Origin: Paraburkholderia sp.
GTDB taxonomy: Bacteria; Pseudomonadota; Gammaproteobacteria; Burkholderiales; Burkholderiaceae
Reading direction: 5' to 3'
Length of the DNA: 64,000 bases
Assembly (NCBI RefSeq): GCF_024281035.1
Contig: NZ_JAMXLH010000058.1
Coordinates: forward strand, 1-64,000
Shown: piece after piece, positions 42,561-50,261 of the stretch
Numbering within the stretch: the stretch's first letter is position 1
How the letters are laid out: each line of letters begins with the position of its first letter
Position numbers and translations under genes: made by a program
Notes under the pieces: model-generated
What the model was told of the DNA's origin: nothing
Seen by the model: the letters and a program-made list of their open reading frames with translations, nothing else
Databases searched by the model: none

Positions 42561-43591
42561 ATCCGCCGCTGAAAGGGGTTCGCGTCGTCGAGTTCGAGGG
42601 TCTCGGTCCCGGTCAGCTGGCCGGTCGCATGCTCGCGGACATGGGCGCGCAGGTGACGGTCATTGCGCGGCCGCAGAAAGGCGCGGTGACCGAACTACTG
42701 GGTGGCGCCGGCGGCAATCCGCTGCGTTTGGGCAAAACCATCGTCATGCTCGATCTCAAGCGCGACGAAGACCGGGCCAGGGCGCGAGAACTGGTGGTCA
42801 GGGCCGATGCGCTGATCGAAGGCAACCGGCCCGGCGTGATGGAAAAGCTGGGTCTCGGGCCTGCCGACTGCGCCACGATCAATCCGAAGCTGGTCTACGG
42901 CCGCATGACCGGCTGGGGCCAGCAAGGGCCTCTGGCGATGGCGGCCGGGCACGACCTGAACTACGTGGCGCTGACCGGCTTGCTGTCGTTGTCGGCGCAC
43001 CGAGGTGAGCGGCCAATCGTGCCGCCTACCGTGGTGGGCGATGCCGCCGGTGCACTGGGGCTCGCTTTCGGCATGGTTTGCGCGCTCCTGGATGTGCGTG
43101 CCGGTGGCCGTGGGAGGGTGGTGGACGGTGCGATCGTCGATGTGCTGGCGATGCTTGGAACGCTCGCACAATGGCTCCGCGGCAGCGGGCAACTGGACGG
43201 CGTCAAGCCGAGCCCCTTCCACGATTCGCCGTTTTACGACGTCTACGCCTGTGCCGATGGGGGCTTCATCACGCTCGGTGCGCTGGAGCCGCAGTTTTAC
43301 GCATTACTGCTGGAAAAGCTCGGTCTGAGCGATGTCGATCCAGCGGCTCAATACGACGTACGGACCTGGCCTGCGCTGAAGAAACGGTTCGCCGCGCTGT
43401 TCGCCAGCCAGCCCCGTGCGTACTGGGACACGCTGCTGGAAGGCAGCGACGTCTGCTACGCGCCCGTACTCAGTGTTGCCGAGGCGGCGGTGCATCCACA
43501 CAACGCGGCGCGTGGAATTTACAGCGTCGGGGCCGACGGCGGAATACACGTGGTCGCAGCGCCACGCTTCGCACCGCTTGGTTCCGCGTAG
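42557..43591 (+). CDS. Alpha-methylacyl-CoA racemase-like protein (CaiB/BaiF family)
   Basis: 344-residue family III CoA-transferase fold protein. The residues point to the racemase branch: H132 in AAGHDLNYVALTGLL, D162 in TVVGDAAGALGLAFGM and an acidic residue in ITLGALEPQFY, matching the His/Asp/Glu catalytic set of alpha-methylacyl-CoA racemase. The length also fits (racemases ~360, transferases ~400). It would epimerise 2-methylacyl-CoA so that the dehydrogenase can act, which implies an alpha-methyl branched side chain in the substrate. The start overlaps the dehydrogenase stop (ATGA). Confidence 0.85.
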   Translation: MNPPLKGVRVVEFEGLGPGQLAGRMLADMGAQVTVIARPQKGAVTELLGGAGGNPLRLGKTIVMLDLKRDEDRARARELVVRADALIEGNRPGVMEKLGLGPADCATINPKLVYGRMTGWGQQGPLAMAAGHDLNYVALTGLLSLSAHRGERPIVPPTVVGDAAGALGLAFGMVCALLDVRAGGRGRVVDGAIVDVLAMLGTLAQWLRGSGQLDGVKPSPFHDSPFYDVYACADGGFITLGALEPQFYALLLEKLGLSDVDPAAQYDVRTWPALKKRFAALFASQPRAYWDTLLEGSDVCYAPVLSVAEAAVHPHNAARGIYSVGADGGIHVVAAPRFAPLGSA

Positions 43592-43648
43592 CGACGCGTT
43601 AGACGCTGATCGCAGGCTGCAAGTTGTTCCGGCCGCGTGAGCTTCATC

Positions 43649-43672
43649 GAATCCCTGTCAATGTCGGGATTC
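43649..43672 (+). repeat. Intercistronic hairpin before the thiolase gene
   Basis: Inverted repeat GAATCCC / GGGATTC with a 10-nt loop in the 182-bp gap between the racemase-like and thiolase genes. No T-tract, so termination is not supported; possible stability element or partial attenuator. Confidence 0.4.
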
Positions 43673-43773
43673 GGGGAAATTTACAAGGCCGCCCCACGGG
43701 AACCCGATTGGCGCGCATACGAACGCCGGGGCTCCCTGGTCACATATTTACTGCTTTTACTTTGGAGCAAGCT

Positions 43774-44958
43774 ATGACTCACCATGTCGTTGTTGCCGGT
43801 GTCGGAATGATCCCCTTTACGAAGCCGGGGACGAACGAGCCCTATCCGCAAATGGCGGCCAAGGCCACGGCTGCCGCGTTGACTGACGCAGGCATTCCGT
43901 ACGACAAAGTGCAGCAGGCCTACATCGGCTATGTGTACGGGGATTCGACCGCGGGTCAACGCGCGCTTTACGAAGTGGGTATGACCGGCATTCCGGTGGT
44001 CAACGTCAACAACAACTGTTCGACCGGTTCGACGGCGCTGTTCCTCGCGCGCCAGGCGGTGGCCAGCGGTGCGGCCGAATGCGTATTGGCACTGGGATTC
44101 GAGCAGATGAAACCGGGCGCACTCGGTGCTTATTTTGACGACCGCCCGAGCCCGTTCGATCGCTTCGAGCAGGCCACGGACGAGATCGTCGGTAACGCCG
44201 AGGTGCCGCTGGCACTGCGTTACTTTGGGGGCGCGGGCCTCGCGCATATGCAGCAGTACGGCACGCAGCTGTCTACCTTCGCGAAGATCCGTGCCAAGGC
44301 GAGTCGCCACGCGTCCAACAACCCGGTGGCGCTCTTTCGTACGGTAGTCACCGAAGAAGAGGTGCTGGCCGCACCCGCAGTGTGGCCCGGCGTGATGACC
44401 CGCCTGATGGCTTGCCCCCCCACCTGTGGCGCGGCAGCAGCCATTGTCTGTTCGGACGATTTTGCGCGCCGTCATGGCCTGAATCGCACTGTGCGGATCA
44501 AGGCCCAGTCCATGACGACCGATCGTCCCGTCACTTTCGAAGCGCATGACATGCGTGAAGTGGTGGGCTTCAGCATGGCTCGGGAGGCGGCGAGGCAAGT
44601 GTACGAGGCTGCCGGAGTTGGCCCCGACGATCTGGACGTTGTCGAGCTTCACGACTGTTTTGCCCACAACGAACTGATTACCTATGAAGCGCTCGGACTG
44701 TGTCCGGTGGGCGGGGCCGAGAAATTCGTGTGCGATGGCGACAATACCTACGGCGGCAAGGTCGTGACCAACCCGTCGGGCGGCCTGCTCTCCAAGGGGC
44801 ATCCGCTGGGCGCGACCGGACTGGCGCAATGTACGGAACTGGTCCAGCAACTGCGCGGCACGGCGGACAAGCGCCAGGTCGCGAACGCCCGTCTGGCTTT
44901 GCAGCACAACCTCGGCCTCGGCGGCGCCTGCGTGGTGACGCTGTACGAGCGCGTTTGA
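43774..44958 (+). CDS. SCP2/SCPx-type thiolase (lipid-transfer protein family)
   Basis: 394-residue thiolase of the sterol-carrier-protein-x subfamily, which cleaves 3-ketoacyl-CoA, often with branched or steroid side chains. The nucleophile is C82 in VNNNCSTGSTAL. Further motifs are VVELHDCFAHNELITYEALGLCP (HDCF motif of the subfamily) and NPSGGLLSKGHPLGATGLAQ with the catalytic histidine, plus HNLGLGGACVVTLY at the end. Start ATG 43774 follows TTGGAGCAAGCT. It could perform thiolysis of the beta-ketoacyl-CoA made by carboxylase plus ligase, or the last step of the branched-chain cycle. Confidence 0.9.
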   Translation: MTHHVVVAGVGMIPFTKPGTNEPYPQMAAKATAAALTDAGIPYDKVQQAYIGYVYGDSTAGQRALYEVGMTGIPVVNVNNNCSTGSTALFLARQAVASGAAECVLALGFEQMKPGALGAYFDDRPSPFDRFEQATDEIVGNAEVPLALRYFGGAGLAHMQQYGTQLSTFAKIRAKASRHASNNPVALFRTVVTEEEVLAAPAVWPGVMTRLMACPPTCGAAAAIVCSDDFARRHGLNRTVRIKAQSMTTDRPVTFEAHDMREVVGFSMAREAARQVYEAAGVGPDDLDVVELHDCFAHNELITYEALGLCPVGGAEKFVCDGDNTYGGKVVTNPSGGLLSKGHPLGATGLAQCTELVQQLRGTADKRQVANARLALQHNLGLGGACVVTLYERV

Positions 44959-44968
44959 GGAGGTCGTC

Positions 44969-45409
44969 ATGATCGACAGAAAATGGGTCGGGCACGAGTT
45001 GCCGCCATCGGTGCTGCCTATCGAGCGCACCCGCCTGCAGTTCTTCGCCAGGGCCATCGGCGAGACCGACCCGGTTTATACCGACGACGCAGCGGCCCGG
45101 CGTTCCGGTTACCCGGATTTGCCGGCGCCGCCCACCTTCCTGTTTGCGGCCGAACTGGATTCAGGCGCCATCGACCAGCTTCTGGAACGACTCGGGGTGC
45201 CTCTTGCGAAGCTGCTGCACGGCGAGCAGGGTTTCACCTACCACGCCGCGGCGTGCGTGGGCGACACCATCACGGTGCGCTCCGTTATCGAGGACATCTA
45301 CGACAAGAAGAATGGCGCGCTCGAATTCGTCGAGAAGACATCGCGCGCCACCAACCAGCGCGGCGAACTTGTCGCCGAACTGCGCACCGTGTTGGTGTGC
45401 CGCAACTGA
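44969..45409 (+). CDS. Half-size MaoC-like protein (FAS1-type dehydratase N-terminal domain)
   Basis: 146-residue single hot-dog protein: MIDRKWVGHELPPSVLPIERTRLQFFARAIGETDPVYTDDAAARRSGYPDLPAPPTFLFAA. This is the MaoC_dehydrat_N pattern; the hydratase motif D-x(4)-H is not present (GETDPVYTD instead). Such proteins pair with a catalytic MaoC partner to make one working enoyl-CoA hydratase, as ChsH1/ChsH2 do in cholesterol side-chain degradation. The partner gene lies 11 bp downstream. AGGAGG precedes the ATG, and only 10 bp separates it from the thiolase gene. Confidence 0.86.
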   Translation: MIDRKWVGHELPPSVLPIERTRLQFFARAIGETDPVYTDDAAARRSGYPDLPAPPTFLFAAELDSGAIDQLLERLGVPLAKLLHGEQGFTYHAAACVGDTITVRSVIEDIYDKKNGALEFVEKTSRATNQRGELVAELRTVLVCRN

Positions 45410-45420
45410 GAGGTTCTGTG

Positions 45421-45837
45421 ATGACGAATCCCGGTTTTGATACGGTGCAGGTCGGCGATCTGCTTCCGGAACTGGTGCTTGCGCCAGTCGATCGCACCAC
45501 GCTCGCGCTCTTTGGCGGCGCCTCGGGCGACCATAATCCCATCCATATCGACACTGACTTTGCGCGTCGCGCCGGCATGCCGGATGTGTTTGCGCACGGG
45601 ATGCTCGGCATGGCATGGCTTGGCCGCCTGCTGACGAAGTGGGTGCCGCAGGCACAATTGCGCCGCTTCGATGTGCGTTTCCAGGGCATCACGCATCTGG
45701 GTAACACGATCACCTGCCGCGGGCACGTGGCCGAGAAGTTCGAGGACGATGGCGAGCAGCGCGTTCGTCTGGAGATTCATACCGTGAATCAGTTCGGCAT
45801 CCAGAAGATCGCTGGTGAGGCCGTCGTGGCGCTCTAG
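45421..45837 (+). CDS. MaoC-family enoyl-CoA hydratase, catalytic partner
   Basis: 138-residue hot-dog hydratase. The catalytic motif is intact: FGGASGDHNPIHID with D37 and H42, followed by AHGMLGMAWLGRLLTKW. With the preceding non-catalytic half it probably forms a heteromeric R-specific enoyl-CoA hydratase that accepts bulky acyl groups. Last intact enzyme gene of the beta-oxidation operon; the truncated etfA begins 26 bp downstream. Confidence 0.88.
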   Translation: MTNPGFDTVQVGDLLPELVLAPVDRTTLALFGGASGDHNPIHIDTDFARRAGMPDVFAHGMLGMAWLGRLLTKWVPQAQLRRFDVRFQGITHLGNTITCRGHVAEKFEDDGEQRVRLEIHTVNQFGIQKIAGEAVVAL

Positions 45838-45863
45838 TTTCACGATGGCCGGAGCGCAAAGAA

Positions 45864-46481
45864 ATGACGATTCTGGTTATTGCCGAACACGACAACCGGT
45901 CGATCAACGCGGCGACGCTGAACACGGTGGCGGCCGCAGCGGTTGTTGCCATGTTCGTCGACGAGGACATCCACGTGTTGGTCGCGGGCCATAACGCGGG
46001 GGATGCGGTGGAAGAAGCCTCGAAGCTCGCCGGGGTCGTGAAGGTGCTGGTGGCCGACGGGCCGCAACTGGCGGCCGGACTGGCGGAGAACGTCGCGACG
46101 GCTGCACTGAACATCGCGAAGGACTACTCGCACATCCTCACGCCCGCAACGGCTTACGGCAAGCACATCGCGCCGCGCATCGCGGCGAGTCTCGATGTCG
46201 CGCAGATCCCGGACATCACGGCCGTTGTCGGCATCGACACGTTCGAGCGTCCGCTCTACGCGGACAACGCGATCGTGACGGTGCAGTCGAGCGATCCGAT
46301 CAAGGTGATCACAGTACGCGCGACGGGCTTCGATCCGGTGGCAAGAGAGGGCGGTAGTGCGGCGGTCGAGAAGATCGAGGCGGGCGCGGATGCGGCGGCC
46401 AGACGGGCAAGATCGTCGCACCGCATCGGTACATCGCGCTGGGCATCTCCGGCGCGATTCAGCACCTCGCCACAAAAGTAG
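45864..46481 (+). pseudogene. etfA: Electron transfer flavoprotein alpha subunit, internally deleted
   Basis: The first ~174 residues follow EtfA closely: MTILVIAEHDNRSINAATLNTVAAAA, VKVLVADGPQLAAGLAENVATAALNIAKDYSHILTPATAYGKHIAPRIAASLDVAQIPDITAVVGIDTFERPLYADNAIVTVQSSDP, and VEKIEAGAD. From about 46395 the frame jumps: another frame reads QTGKIVAPHRYIALGISGAIQHLA, a segment that normally lies roughly 80 residues further on. An internal deletion plus frameshift therefore removed most of the FAD-binding domain, and the end of the gene is also lost. The N-terminal part remains an open reading frame of 205 codons but cannot bind FAD. No etfB is adjacent. Confidence 0.85.
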
Positions 46482-46524
46482 CTGCCCCTGCGACGCCCGG
46501 TGCGGTTCATCGGTTTTCGTCCGA

Positions 46525-46617
46525 CTCCCCCCTACCTCTTTTCCCCTGCCAGCGGCAGGGGTGGCGGAAGGACGCATCGCTTGTACAGTCCCTCTCAAAC
46601 ACCCGGAAAGGAGACAC
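46525..46617 (+). repeat. Regulatory module, copy D
   Basis: Fourth copy: CCCCTACC (46529-46536) and CCCCTGCC (46543-46550, period 14), inverted GGCAGGGG (46554-46561), GACGCATCGCTTGTACAGTC, then ACCCGGAAAGGAGACAC directly before ATG 46618 (56 nt from the inverted half-site). It lies just after the broken etfA and before the apc1-like remnant. Confidence 0.8.
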
Positions 46618-46797
46618 ATGCGCAAGCTCATCAATATCGACCACGGGAGCACGCCGAAGGATATCGGCGTCATCGGCAGTGACCGTACCGTGCCTGCCAG
46701 GACCGATAAAACTCCCCGCGCCCTGTCGAAATGCTTTGTCGACGGCCTCAGGCGCGGCGATCTATTCCGCTCACCCTGTCTTCGTCAGCTTGTTTGA
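46618..46797 (+). pseudogene. Remnant of an apc1-like gene, 59-codon open frame
   Basis: The first ~135 bp match the intact apc1-type gene at 29528 (about 80% by eye): MRKLINIDHGSTPKDIGVIG, then LSKCFVDGLR aligned with LSKCFIDGLR. After 46751 the similarity ends and the frame closes with TGA at 46795-46797. The P-loop glycines NGGT are changed to HGST, so it is not an active ATPase fragment. It keeps start codon, ribosome site and an uninterrupted frame, so a short leader peptide could still be translated. Confidence 0.75.
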
Positions 46798-46824
46798 GAC
46801 GTACGTTTTTCATGGAGAACAAAG

Positions 46825-47547
46825 ATGAATCAACCCTCCGGCAACGTGGTGCGCTTTACGGCCTGGAGCGCCATCATTGGCGGCATCCTGGCCTACCTGA
46901 CCATGGGCCTGCTGCTGAGCGCGACCGGCTCGGACTCCGGAATGATCGTCAACGGTGCGGCGATGCTGGCGTTGCCGGCCGATATGCGTGAGCTCTATCG
47001 CTGGTCGATGATTGCCGACACGTTCGGCTTCTACCTGCCGTTCCTGGTCATCGGCGGGTACTTGCTGCACGCGTTTCGCGAGGAGCTTGGCGCGCTGGGC
47101 ACGATGGTCGCATTCGCCATCGTTCTCTACGTCATGGTGGGCGTGACCGGCGCGCTCACTCAGGCGGGCATCATCCACCCGCTCGCCGATTTATCTGCAG
47201 GCGGCGATCAGGCCACCAGGGTGGCCGCGGCCGCAGCCTGGACGGCCGTTTCCCATGCTGCCCAGAACGGGCTGTGGTGGATCGAAGGTCCGCTCGTGCT
47301 GTTCTTCGGATTCGTCATCGCGAACGTGCTGAAGAAAAACGGCTGGAAAGGGACGCTTCTGCTGAAGCTTGCCAGCGGGTTCTACGGGCTCTTCTTCGTG
47401 TCCGGTTTTTTCCTCGACCTCGAAGAGGTGTCGAGCACCTGCGAGATGGTCGGCGTACTGGTGCTGCCTGCGTGGATGCTGCTGTTCGGCTGGCAACTGC
47501 TGCGCCGCTCGGGTGCCAGCGTCGAGTCGAGTCCGACCCTGGCCTGA
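46825..47547 (+). CDS. Six-helix membrane protein (DUF4386-like)
   Basis: 240-residue inner-membrane protein with about six hydrophobic segments: FTAWSAIIGGILAYLTMGLLL, FGFYLPFLVIGGYLL, LGTMVAFAIVLYVMVGVTGALTQAG, LWWIEGPLVLFFGFVIANVL, LASGFYGLFFVSGFFL, and VGVLVLPAWMLLFGWQLL. The pattern resembles DUF4386 membrane proteins, whose function is not known. ATG 46825 has GGAG 7 nt upstream. It is the first intact gene after module D and precedes a GMC dehydrogenase pair, so it may be part of that membrane dehydrogenase system. Confidence 0.7.
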   Translation: MNQPSGNVVRFTAWSAIIGGILAYLTMGLLLSATGSDSGMIVNGAAMLALPADMRELYRWSMIADTFGFYLPFLVIGGYLLHAFREELGALGTMVAFAIVLYVMVGVTGALTQAGIIHPLADLSAGGDQATRVAAAAAWTAVSHAAQNGLWWIEGPLVLFFGFVIANVLKKNGWKGTLLLKLASGFYGLFFVSGFFLDLEEVSSTCEMVGVLVLPAWMLLFGWQLLRRSGASVESSPTLA

Positions 47548-47657
47548 GAATCCGGGTCTCGCCTGATTACATTTCGCATTCGAATGCCTGGTTACCCTAT
47601 TTAATAAAGCTGCGCTCAGCAAGGCGGCATCAATATTTTTTGGAGGAAGACAGCGCC

Positions 47658-47858
47658 ATGAAGCAAAGCATCAATGGGCGCGCTGGTGTGGCCGCCGGTT
47701 TACGCGCGTTCGCATTCAGCAGCATCCAGACCCCTGTGTCGGTACAGGAGGCTGAAAAGCCGGGAAACGAACTGTTGCCGTCCGGTGCCGGGAAGGCCGC
47801 AAACAAGGATGATCCGGTCCCGGCCTGTCGGCCATTCAGGTTGGAGGGCAAGGCGTGA
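47658..47858 (+). CDS. Small ORF resembling a truncated DUF1329 N terminus (66 aa)
   Basis: 66 codons from ATG 47658 with GGAGGA 10 nt upstream. The second half reads NELLPSGAGKAANKDDPVPA, which parallels DLTPAGAERGASKDGLVPA in the DUF1329 protein encoded at 17502. The first half could be a decayed signal peptide (RAGVAAGLRAFAFSS). Its TGA overlaps the GTG of the next gene (GTGA). It looks like the leftover 5' end of a lost DUF1329 gene, possibly kept for translational coupling; whether a stable peptide is made is doubtful. Confidence 0.5.
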   Translation: MKQSINGRAGVAAGLRAFAFSSIQTPVSVQEAEKPGNELLPSGAGKAANKDDPVPACRPFRLEGKA

Positions 47859-48448
47859 ATACCACGAATTTTTTTGCGAAGCGGCGCTTTCTCAAGATGA
47901 CGTTGCTCGGTATCGGCGGCGCTGTTGCGCTGGCATCCGGCGGCTTCGGCTATCTCACGATGACGAATCGCTATCGTGAGCGCTACGGCAAGCTGCTGTC
48001 GCTTGACGGCCACCTGGCCGACATCGTGCACACGCTGGCCGAGGTCAGCGTGCCGGACCGCCCCGGATTCCCGAGCGTCGAGCAGGCCGAGATCGTGACG
48101 CGCATGGACGAGGAGATGTACTTCGTCAGCGACGGCATCAGCAGCGATCTGCGCGCCGCGTTCTACCTGCTCGAGATGCTGCCGCTGGCCAGGGGCTACA
48201 TGTCGCGCTTCTCGCGCCTCTCGATGGCCGAGCGCCGCAAGTTCCTTGTCGAGGCTAGCGACACCACGGACGACGCCCAGCGCGTCGTCATCTTCAGTCT
48301 GCCGGCGATGATTCGCTGGTACTACTACGGCCATCCATCGAGCTGGAAGGCCATCGGCTACGACGGCCCGTTCATGAACCTGCCGGAAAAACGCAGCGAG
48401 CAGCGCGTGTACTACGCGGCGCTGGTCGGCCGCAAGTCACAGGACTGA
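47855..48448 (+). CDS. Gluconate 2-dehydrogenase subunit 3-like protein
   Basis: 197-residue small subunit of a membrane-bound GMC-type dehydrogenase. The N terminus MNTTNFFAKRRFLKMTLLGIGGAVALASGG is Tat-like (RRFLK) with a hydrophobic segment, which suggests export of the pair with the FAD subunit. The rest is helical (LAEVSVPDRPGFPSVEQAEIVTRMDEEMYF; FLLEMLPLARGYMSRFSRLSMAERRKFL in pieces), like gluconate dehydrogenase subunit 3. It starts at GTG 47855, overlapping the preceding stop, and lies 2 bp before the GMC gene. Confidence 0.82.
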   Translation: MNTTNFFAKRRFLKMTLLGIGGAVALASGGFGYLTMTNRYRERYGKLLSLDGHLADIVHTLAEVSVPDRPGFPSVEQAEIVTRMDEEMYFVSDGISSDLRAAFYLLEMLPLARGYMSRFSRLSMAERRKFLVEASDTTDDAQRVVIFSLPAMIRWYYYGHPSSWKAIGYDGPFMNLPEKRSEQRVYYAALVGRKSQD

Positions 48449-48450
48449 GG

Positions 48451-50064
48451 ATGGAGCGCAACATGACAGCAATGACGAAACCCTACGAATACACCGACTA
48501 CGGCACGCTCGACACGATCACCGCCGAGGTGTGCGTGCTCGGATCCGGCTGCGGCGGCGCCACTCTGGCCTACAAGCTCGCCGAAGCGGGCATCGACACG
48601 GTGGTTCTGGAGAAAGGCGGCTACTATCCGGCGTCGACCTTCGACAATCGCGAGCTGAACCAGTCCGGCAAGGTCGATGCCGAGCGCGGCCTTGCCTCCT
48701 CGACCGATGGCTCGACGTATTTGTACTATGGCGAACTGGTCGGCGGCACCTCGGTGCACTATTGGGCCGACAGCTTTCGCACGCCGGACGACCGTCTGGC
48801 GCTGTGGAGCGAGCGCTATGGCGTCACGGGGCACAGCGCGAAGGATCTCGCGCCGATCTTCGACGACATCGAGCGGCGTCTGCACATCGCCGAGATGGAC
48901 CCGAAATACCACAACCGCATGAACGAGCTGTTCCGCGACGCGGTGCAGGCGCTCGACTGGCAGCTCATGCCGATCAAGCAGGCGAGGAACGGCTGCGCGG
49001 GCTCGGGCCATTGCATGCAGGGCTGCGCGGTCAACGCCAAGCAGAGCCAGCTTGTCACCAGCCTGCCGTCGGCGATGGCGCTGGGCGCGCGCGTCTATGC
49101 GGACCTGAGGGCCGACGAGTTCACCTTCGACGGCAATCGCGTGACGCAACTGTCGGCCAGCGTGATCGACCGCCGGCGCAACCGGCCTGGCGGCAAGAAG
49201 GTGACGGTCAAGGCCAAACACTTCGTCGTTGCAACGGGCGGCTTCAACACGCCGACCTTCATGCTGTCGCAGCCTCGCCTGCGCGAATCGCTGCCGGCGC
49301 TGGGCAAGCATTTCGGCATGAATCCGGTCGGGTTCGCACACGCCATGTTCAACGAGCCGATCATCATGTGGCGCAAGCCCCCGGCCTGCTTTGGCGTGGA
49401 CGGCTTCAGCCGTGCCCGCTACGACGCCCATGGCAACTACGTCGAAGGCGGCTATCTGCTGGTGCCCGACCAGCTCCATCCCGCCATGTTGGGGTACTCG
49501 ATCGGCGGCTTCGACGCCGCCGGCGCCGACTGGATGGAGAACTTCTCGCACGTGGGCGGCGCGATCGGCCTGATCGACGACCATCCCGACGAGCTCGGCG
49601 AGATCCGGCTTGACTCCAGGGGGCAGCGCGATCTGGTGTATCCGTATGGCCCCACCACGCAGAAGATGCTCCGCGACATGCTGAAGAAGATCGTGATCAT
49701 CCTCTTCAAGGCCGGCGCCTCCAAGGTGATGATTCCCGACATGCGCCGCACGGAACTCAAGTCGGTGGACCAGATCGGTCTCATCGACAACATCGAGATC
49801 AAGCCTGGCAGCCTGTTCCTCGGCGGGGCCCATCCGTTCGGCGGCTGCCGCATGGGCACGGACCCGAGGACTTCGGTGACCGATTCCAGCCATCGCGTGC
49901 ACGGGTTCGACAACCTGTTCGTGTCCGATCCTTCGGTGTTCCCCATCGGGCCATCGGTGGACCCGAGCGAGACGATCATGGGCTTCAGCTATATCGCCGC
50001 TTCCCATGTGGCTGCCGCGCTCGGCAAGAAGCTGGCCGATCTGCCGGGTTCGTCCGTGAGCTGA
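48451..50064 (+). CDS. GMC-family FAD oxidoreductase (alcohol/sterol dehydrogenase type)
   Basis: 537-residue GMC oxidoreductase. The FAD motif is VCVLGSGCGGATLAYKLAEAGIDTVVLEKGG (about residues 27-58), then GELVGGTSVHYWADSFR, HFVVATGGFNTPTFML, and the C-terminal HPFGGCRMGTDP and PSVDPSETIMGFSYIAASHVA with the active-site His region. A cysteine cluster NGCAGSGHCMQGCAVNAKQS (near residue 185) is typical of the bacterial group that pairs with a subunit-3 protein and sends electrons to the respiratory chain. Start set at 48451; ATG 48463 is an alternative. Likely role: oxidation of an alcohol to a ketone or aldehyde entering the island's pathway. Confidence 0.88.
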   Translation: MERNMTAMTKPYEYTDYGTLDTITAEVCVLGSGCGGATLAYKLAEAGIDTVVLEKGGYYPASTFDNRELNQSGKVDAERGLASSTDGSTYLYYGELVGGTSVHYWADSFRTPDDRLALWSERYGVTGHSAKDLAPIFDDIERRLHIAEMDPKYHNRMNELFRDAVQALDWQLMPIKQARNGCAGSGHCMQGCAVNAKQSQLVTSLPSAMALGARVYADLRADEFTFDGNRVTQLSASVIDRRRNRPGGKKVTVKAKHFVVATGGFNTPTFMLSQPRLRESLPALGKHFGMNPVGFAHAMFNEPIIMWRKPPACFGVDGFSRARYDAHGNYVEGGYLLVPDQLHPAMLGYSIGGFDAAGADWMENFSHVGGAIGLIDDHPDELGEIRLDSRGQRDLVYPYGPTTQKMLRDMLKKIVIILFKAGASKVMIPDMRRTELKSVDQIGLIDNIEIKPGSLFLGGAHPFGGCRMGTDPRTSVTDSSHRVHGFDNLFVSDPSVFPIGPSVDPSETIMGFSYIAASHVAAALGKKLADLPGSSVS

Positions 50065-50261
50065 CCGCCAGTGCGCCAATGACACGCAGGAGCGCCCGCA
50101 GCCTGGCCGATGCCGCGGACGCTCCTGCCGCGTCGTAGCGCATGCCGTAGCGCATGCGATGTTGTTCGCGCCAACGCGCAATTCACGCCGCACGGCATTC
50201 AAACGAAGCGTGCGCATCCACCTAAGGCAGCGCCTAAACACATCTCAACACGGGACTGAAT

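Noticed and set aside
42557..43591. Calling the CaiB/BaiF protein a CoA transferase
   Set aside because: The residue set (H132, D162 and a later Glu) and length match the racemase branch better, although transferase activity cannot be fully excluded.
17161..46797. Modules as ends of an insertion sequence or integron cassette
   Set aside because: All four are in the same orientation with no flanking target duplication, terminal inverted repeats or transposase/integrase gene seen; shared control regions with gene remnants explain them better.
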